Positions 59,632-64,000 of a stretch of 64,000 nt of DNA are shown in pieces. How positions within the stretch are numbered: the first letter of the stretch is position 1; each line of letters opens with the position of its first letter. A program made the translations under genes and the position numbers. Source of the DNA: Brucella daejeonensis (GTDB lineage: Bacteria > Pseudomonadota > Alphaproteobacteria > Rhizobiales > Rhizobiaceae); the NCBI RefSeq assembly GCF_014199265.1, contig NZ_JACIJG010000003.1, positions 186,001 to 250,000 of the forward strand, read 5' to 3'. The notes below the pieces were generated by a model. That model was not told where the DNA came from, searched no databases, and saw nothing but the letters and a program-made list of their open reading frames with translations.

Positions 59632-61182
59632 GTGAAAAACAGCACCGAAACCAATGAAGGCGGCGATTTCATCGTCGCCTTCCGCCATGTGGGCAAGGTC
59701 TATCCGAACGGTACCGAGGCGCTGCGCGACGTATCGTTCTCGATCCGCGCCGGTTCGATCCACGCCATTTGCGGCGAGAACGGCGCGGGCAAGTCCACGC
59801 TCATGAAAATCCTGTTCGGCATCGAGAACGCCACGGCGGGCGACATCGTGGTCGATGGCATACACATCACCTCATGGTCGCCTGAAGACGCCGCCAAAAG
59901 CGGCATCGGCATGGTGCACCAGCATTTCTCGCTCGTGCCGACGCTGACGGTCATCGAAAACATCATTCTCGGTCATGAACCGGTGAAAGCAGGGCTGATC
60001 GACCGCGGCGCGGCGCGCAAACTGGTCGAGGACCTGATGCAGCACTACGATCTGCACGCCGACCCGGACGCGATCACGGGCGCGCTTTCCGTCGCCGCCC
60101 AGCAGAAGGTGGAAATCCTGAAGGCGCTGGCGCGCCGCACGCGGCTCCTGATCCTCGACGAGCCGACCGCCGTTCTTTCTCCGCCGGAAATCGAGGAACT
60201 CATGCGCAGGCTGAAAGCACTGCGCGATGAAGGCATCACGATCCTCTTCATTTCGCATAAGCTCAACGAAGTGCGCGAACTGGCCGAAAGCGTCACGGTT
60301 CTGCGCGCGGGCGCGGTAACGGGCACGGAAAAACTCGCCGACGTGCCGGACGATGCCATCATGCAGATGGTGATGGGCCATGCCGTCGATATTCCGCAGC
60401 GCGCCCACAGGCAGAACGCGACGGAAACCGTTCTTGAAATGAAGGGTGTGACCATCGAGGCGCCCGATCCCGCCGACCGTATCCGCGATGTGAGCCTCGT
60501 CATCGGCGCAGGCGAGATCGTCGGCGTCGCCGGTGTGGACGGCAGCGGCCAGCGCGGCCTTGTCTCCGTGCTTTCCGGCCTTGCCGGGGCGACCGGCGGC
60601 ACAATCGGCCTGAACGGCGTCGATATGCTGCGCGCCGACACCGCAAGCTGGCGCAAAAAAGGCCTTGCCTATCTGCCCGCCGACCGCTTTTCGCAAGGCG
60701 GCGCGCCGGGCCTGTCCCTGGCTGAGAACGCCATTGCCGGAACGGATGGCAACCGTGAAACCGATCGCGGCCCATTCCTGCGCTGGAACGCGATCAAGGC
60801 CCGCGTCAGCGGGATGATCAGGCAATATTCGGTGCGCGCTGGCGCCATCACCGAAAGGCTCGATTCCCTTTCCGGCGGCAATGCGCAGAAACTCATCGCC
60901 GCGCGCGAGCTTGCCACCAATCCGAAATTCCTGATCGCCGATCAGCCCACGCGCGGCATCGACGTATCGGCGGCCGCCTTCCTGCACCGCCGCATCGACG
61001 AAGCGGCGCAGACCGGCTGCGCCGTGCTGCTCGTCAGCGCCGATCTCGACGAATTGCTGCGCCTCAGCGACCGCATTATCGTTCTCTTCAACGGACGCAT
61101 CACCGCTGTTCTGGAAAACGGGCCTGACATCACGCCTGCCACGCTCGGCCCCTACATGCTCGGAACCAGGGTGGCCGCCTGA
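59632..61182 (+). CDS. nucleoside/sugar ABC transporter ATP-binding protein (two ABC domains)
   Basis: 516 residues with tandem ATPase domains. First: Walker A GENGAGKST, GMVHQHFSLVPTLTVIENII, Walker B LLILDEPTAVLSP. Second: degenerate Walker A GVDGSGQRG and signature LSGGNAQKLIAARELATNPK, with LIADQPTRGIDV. This asymmetry is normal for YufO/RbsA-type proteins. GTG start two bases after the binding protein stop. Confidence 0.94.
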   Translation: MKNSTETNEGGDFIVAFRHVGKVYPNGTEALRDVSFSIRAGSIHAICGENGAGKSTLMKILFGIENATAGDIVVDGIHITSWSPEDAAKSGIGMVHQHFSLVPTLTVIENIILGHEPVKAGLIDRGAARKLVEDLMQHYDLHADPDAITGALSVAAQQKVEILKALARRTRLLILDEPTAVLSPPEIEELMRRLKALRDEGITILFISHKLNEVRELAESVTVLRAGAVTGTEKLADVPDDAIMQMVMGHAVDIPQRAHRQNATETVLEMKGVTIEAPDPADRIRDVSLVIGAGEIVGVAGVDGSGQRGLVSVLSGLAGATGGTIGLNGVDMLRADTASWRKKGLAYLPADRFSQGGAPGLSLAENAIAGTDGNRETDRGPFLRWNAIKARVSGMIRQYSVRAGAITERLDSLSGGNAQKLIAARELATNPKFLIADQPTRGIDVSAAAFLHRRIDEAAQTGCAVLLVSADLDELLRLSDRIIVLFNGRITAVLENGPDITPATLGPYMLGTRVAA

Positions 61183-62249
61183 TGCGCAGATTTATCTCCC
61201 ATCTCATTCCATTCTTCCTGACCGTGCTGGTGATCGGCGTCATCATGGCCGTTCTGCTGGTGCCGCTGGCGCTGATGCAGGACAATCCGGCTGCGATCCT
61301 GAAGACCTTCTTTCTCGGCCCCTTCGGCAGCATCCGCCATATGGGCAATATGGTGGAAGCGGCGACGCCCATCATGCTGACCGGCCTTGCCATCACCATC
61401 ATGTTCCGTTCCGGCCTGTTCAATCTGGGCGCGGAAAGCGGCTTCTTCCTCGGTGCACTCGGCGCGGTGGCGGGTGCGGTGCTGCTGCCCTCGCTCGGCT
61501 GGTTCTCGCTGCCGGTCGCCATTTTATGCGGTGCGGCGGCAGGCAGTTTCGCCTGCACCATTCCGGCGGCGCTTCGCCTGCGTTTCGGCGCATCGGAAAT
61601 GGTGACCTCGCTCGTTTTGAACTATGCCTTCCTGTTTCTCGGCCTTTTCGTGCTGAACTATGTCATCCGCGATCCCAATGCGGGCGGGATGATGTCGCTC
61701 AGGATTCCGCCGGAAGCCAAGCTCGACCGCCTGCTCGCCGGCACGCGCCTCAACAGCGGCTCGATCATCGCCATTCTCGCCTGTTTCGCGGGCGGTATCT
61801 GGCTCTACTGGACCCGTTCCGGTCTCAATATCCGTATCGCCGGCTCCAGCCCGGGCTTTGCCCATCATCTCGGCCTGCCGCTGAAAGGCATCATCATGCG
61901 CGCCCAGATCGTCGGCGGGCTGGTGGCAGGCATGGCGGGCGCACTGGAAGTGCTGGGCCTTCATGCCCGTTTTGCCTGGCTCGACCTGCCCGGCTATGGC
62001 TGGACCGGTCTGGTGGTCGCCATCCTCGCCCGCGAAAACCCGTTCCTGCTCGTTCCGGCAGCGCTTTTCCTCGGTTTCGTGCAGGTCGGCGGCGATCTTC
62101 TCGCCCGCAACATGAACATCCCGACCGAAATGGTGGGCGTCGTCACGGCGGCGATCATGGTGGGAGCGACGGCAAGCGTCATCCACAATCATCCGACCGT
62201 GCTGCGGCTGATCCGAAACCTGCGCAACCGCGAAGGAGAGCAGGCATGA
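61182..62249 (+). CDS. nucleoside ABC transporter permease, YufP-like
   Basis: 355 residues, about ten membrane helices. TGLAITIMFRSGLFNLGAES and LRFGASEMVTSLVLNYAFLF are typical of the large permease of BMP systems. The ATG shares one base with the ATPase stop (TGATG). Confidence 0.92.
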   Translation: MRRFISHLIPFFLTVLVIGVIMAVLLVPLALMQDNPAAILKTFFLGPFGSIRHMGNMVEAATPIMLTGLAITIMFRSGLFNLGAESGFFLGALGAVAGAVLLPSLGWFSLPVAILCGAAAGSFACTIPAALRLRFGASEMVTSLVLNYAFLFLGLFVLNYVIRDPNAGGMMSLRIPPEAKLDRLLAGTRLNSGSIIAILACFAGGIWLYWTRSGLNIRIAGSSPGFAHHLGLPLKGIIMRAQIVGGLVAGMAGALEVLGLHARFAWLDLPGYGWTGLVVAILARENPFLLVPAALFLGFVQVGGDLLARNMNIPTEMVGVVTAAIMVGATASVIHNHPTVLRLIRNLRNREGEQA

Positions 62250-63142
62250 GCGCCGTTATCGCACAAATCCTCGACCCGACCTTTATCGGCACGGTCCTGC
62301 GCGTGGCCACGCCTTTGCTGCTGGCGGCGCTCGGCGTCATGATCTCCGACCGGGCGGGCGTGCTCAATATCGGCATGGAAGGCATGATGCTGTCGGCGGC
62401 GCTCATGGCCGTTCTGGCAAGTGCGGCAACGGCAAGCCCGGCTGTCGGCCTTCTGGCGGCGCTTTTGACGGGCGCGCTTCTCGGCTGGCTGATGTCGTTT
62501 TCGGTCAACCGGCTCGGCACCGACCTCATCATGACCGGCATCGCGCTCAACATTGCCGCAGCGGCCGCGACCACGCTCGGGCTTTATCTCGCAACCGGCG
62601 ACAAGGGCATGTCGGGCGCGCTGAAGAGCGGCTCGCTGCCAAGCCTTGCCGTGCCTTTCATCGGCAATATCCATGTCTTGTCCTTCGCCGCCCTTCTCGC
62701 GGTTCCGGCGGTGAGCCTTCTCATGATGCGCACGCGCTTCGGCCTGCATCTGCGCGCCACCGGCGTGGACCCGAAATCGGCGCGCGCCGCCGGTATCCAG
62801 ACAGGTCGCGTGCAGATGATGGCGCTCGTCCTCTCCGGCCTTTTCGGCGGCGCGGCAGGCGCATATCTCTCGCTCGGCTATGTCACATGGTTCGGCCAGA
62901 ACATGACCGCCGGTCGCGGCTTCATCGCCATTGCAGCGGAAGTGATGGGGCAAGGCACCGCCTGGGGAACGCTGGTCGCAAGCCTCGTTCTGGCGGCGGC
63001 GGAATCGCTTGCCATTACGCTCCAGAGCCTTGGACTGCCTTTCGAACTGATGCAGATGATACCCTATCTCGTCCCGGTCGTCGTGCTGACGGTCCACGCC
63101 GCGCGCCGCCAGAAGCGGGCGCGCCAGCTCAAAAATTCATGA
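62246..63142 (+). CDS. nucleoside ABC transporter permease, YufQ-like
   Basis: 298 residues, about nine helices. MISDRAGVLNIGMEGMMLSA and NRLGTDLIMTGIALNIAAAA are the family signatures; FGLHLRATGVDPKSARAAGI is the cytoplasmic loop. ATG at 62246 overlaps the previous stop as ATGA and follows AAGGAGAG. The open frame extends far upstream inside the other permease, but that part has no permease features. Confidence 0.92.
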   Translation: MSAVIAQILDPTFIGTVLRVATPLLLAALGVMISDRAGVLNIGMEGMMLSAALMAVLASAATASPAVGLLAALLTGALLGWLMSFSVNRLGTDLIMTGIALNIAAAAATTLGLYLATGDKGMSGALKSGSLPSLAVPFIGNIHVLSFAALLAVPAVSLLMMRTRFGLHLRATGVDPKSARAAGIQTGRVQMMALVLSGLFGGAAGAYLSLGYVTWFGQNMTAGRGFIAIAAEVMGQGTAWGTLVASLVLAAAESLAITLQSLGLPFELMQMIPYLVPVVVLTVHAARRQKRARQLKNS

Positions 63143-63154
63143 AACGAGAATGAA

Positions 63155-64000
63155 ATGAAAGCCTGGGAACTGACCCGCGACCTGCTGCGCGACACCAAAC
63201 CCGTGGTGCGCACGGCGGAAGAACAGACATGGGATGCAAGCGCCGTCATGAAGGCGCAGGACGATCTCGTCGCCCTGTTCTGGAAAAGCAATGTGCCGGG
63301 ATCGGCCGCGCCCGAATGCCTGATGGCTGGCGCGCTGCAATCGCTGGAAAACAAGGGCTTCGTCCTCGCGCCCTATGAGGCGCTTCTGCGCGACGGGCTG
63401 GCGGCGCTGGAACGCGGCGATTTCGAAACGCTCTACCGCATCGACATGCGCCTGCGCATCCTGATGCGCGCGGCGCGGCCCGACCCGAACCACCCGTCGC
63501 AAAAGACCCTGCGCTATTCGTGCTGGGAAGAATTCGACGCTGCGGTTCAATGGCCTGACGATGTGGCCTACGACCTTGCATCGCAGGATTTCCGCGACCG
63601 CACCGCCGCCGGCTGGCTGGCGCAGCTCACAGGCGCTGCGGCGGGCACGGCGCTGGAAGGCTATACGGCTGAAAACATTGCCGAAGTCTTCGGCCCGATC
63701 CGCGATTATGTGCGCGAACCCAACACCTATAATGACGACATCACCTTCGAGATCGCCTTTCTGGAAGCCTTCGGCGACAAGGGTTCTGCCGTGACCGGCG
63801 CCGATATCGCCGAGCGCTGGACCTCGCTGATCCCGCTTGGCTGGTCGGCGGAGGCAATCGCGCTTTCGAACATGCGGCGCGGCCTCACCCCGCCCGAAAC
63901 CGGCACCTGCGACAACCCGTTCGACGAGTGGATCGGCGCGCAGATGCGCGGCGTCATCTGCGGCATGGTCGTGCCGGGGCGCGCCCGCGAAGCTGCGCGC
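63155..64000 (+). CDS. ADP-ribosylglycohydrolase family protein (3' end outside window)
   Basis: 282 codons to the window edge, starting MKAWELTRDLLRDTKPVVRT, 12 bp after the permease stop. An N-terminal extension of about 150 residues (helical, LRYSCWEEFDAAVQWPDD) precedes the start of an ADP-ribosylglycohydrolase-like domain: NTYNDDITFEIAFLEAF (about 189-205) carries the metal-binding Asp pair, then PLGWSAEAIALSNMRRGLTP, NPFDEWIGAQMRG and ICGMVVPGR. As the fifth gene of a nucleoside importer operon it probably cleaves a ribosyl bond of the imported compound and does not reverse protein ADP-ribosylation. Inferred from context. Confidence 0.8.
   Translation, partial: MKAWELTRDLLRDTKPVVRTAEEQTWDASAVMKAQDDLVALFWKSNVPGSAAPECLMAGALQSLENKGFVLAPYEALLRDGLAALERGDFETLYRIDMRLRILMRAARPDPNHPSQKTLRYSCWEEFDAAVQWPDDVAYDLASQDFRDRTAAGWLAQLTGAAAGTALEGYTAENIAEVFGPIRDYVREPNTYNDDITFEIAFLEAFGDKGSAVTGADIAERWTSLIPLGWSAEAIALSNMRRGLTPPETGTCDNPFDEWIGAQMRGVICGMVVPGRAREAAR

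Noticed and set aside
61526-62245. Long in-frame extension upstream of the second nucleoside permease
   Set aside because: It overlaps the first permease in another frame, has Arg/Pro-rich shadow composition, and the ATG at 62246 has a good ribosome-binding site.

Overview
This window looks like a chromosome segment of a Brucella/Ochrobactrum-type alphaproteobacterium (Rhizobiales). That is an inference from moderately high-GC coding sequence, dense overlapping operons, many ABC importers, DUF1127/DUF995/DUF922 proteins typical of the group, and several families of short palindromic intergenic repeats like those of rhizobia and Brucella. No rRNA, complete insertion sequence or CRISPR array was seen. 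There is one tRNA-Gln.

Layout. 1-10.1 kb: a LacI-type remnant at the left edge, a LysR regulator, a DUF1127 protein, tRNA-Gln, an arsenic resistance set (flavin reductase, ArsR, ArsC, Acr3), a SulP transporter, a small XRE regulator, a TrkH potassium transporter, and a PagL-like lipid A deacylase gene broken by a small palindromic element. 10.2-23.5 kb: a divergent catabolic locus. A leftward eight-gene operon encodes TetR, AruH-like aminotransferase, AruI-like ThDP decarboxylase, acyl-CoA dehydrogenase, NDP-forming acyl-CoA ligase, two CaiD-like hydratases and a flavodoxin-fold reductase. A rightward operon encodes a polar amino acid ABC importer and a dimethylargininase. Together they suggest uptake and catabolism of arginine or another guanidino compound through carnitine-like CoA thioester chemistry.

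23.6-32.4 kb: a plastic region. It holds a decayed AraC gene, an alcohol dehydrogenase remnant, a low-oxygen stress set (UspA protein, host attachment family protein, phosphoribosyltransferase) with three FNR/FixK-type boxes, and an AT-rich pair made of a GT29 sialyltransferase-like protein and a frameshifted OafA-type acyltransferase. Near-identical 167-bp inverted repeats bracket the 7.3 kb from 24.9 to 32.2 kb.

31.3-46.7 kb: two paralogous GntR/FCD regulators, an Asp/Glu/hydantoin racemase, a flavin-reductase-like protein, a peptide-type ABC importer with two binding proteins, and three amidohydrolases. This is probably a route for a cyclic amide or N-heterocycle. Related ATTGTnnACAAT palindromes lie in four of its promoter regions. 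46.7-58.3 kb: AraC regulators and a polysaccharide operon (UDP-xylose synthase, UDP-glucose epimerase, membrane GT2 synthase, UDP-glucose dehydrogenase, GH26-like hydrolase, two DUF995 proteins). 58.5-64 kb: a BMP-type nucleoside ABC importer followed by an ADP-ribosylglycohydrolase-like gene cut by the window edge.
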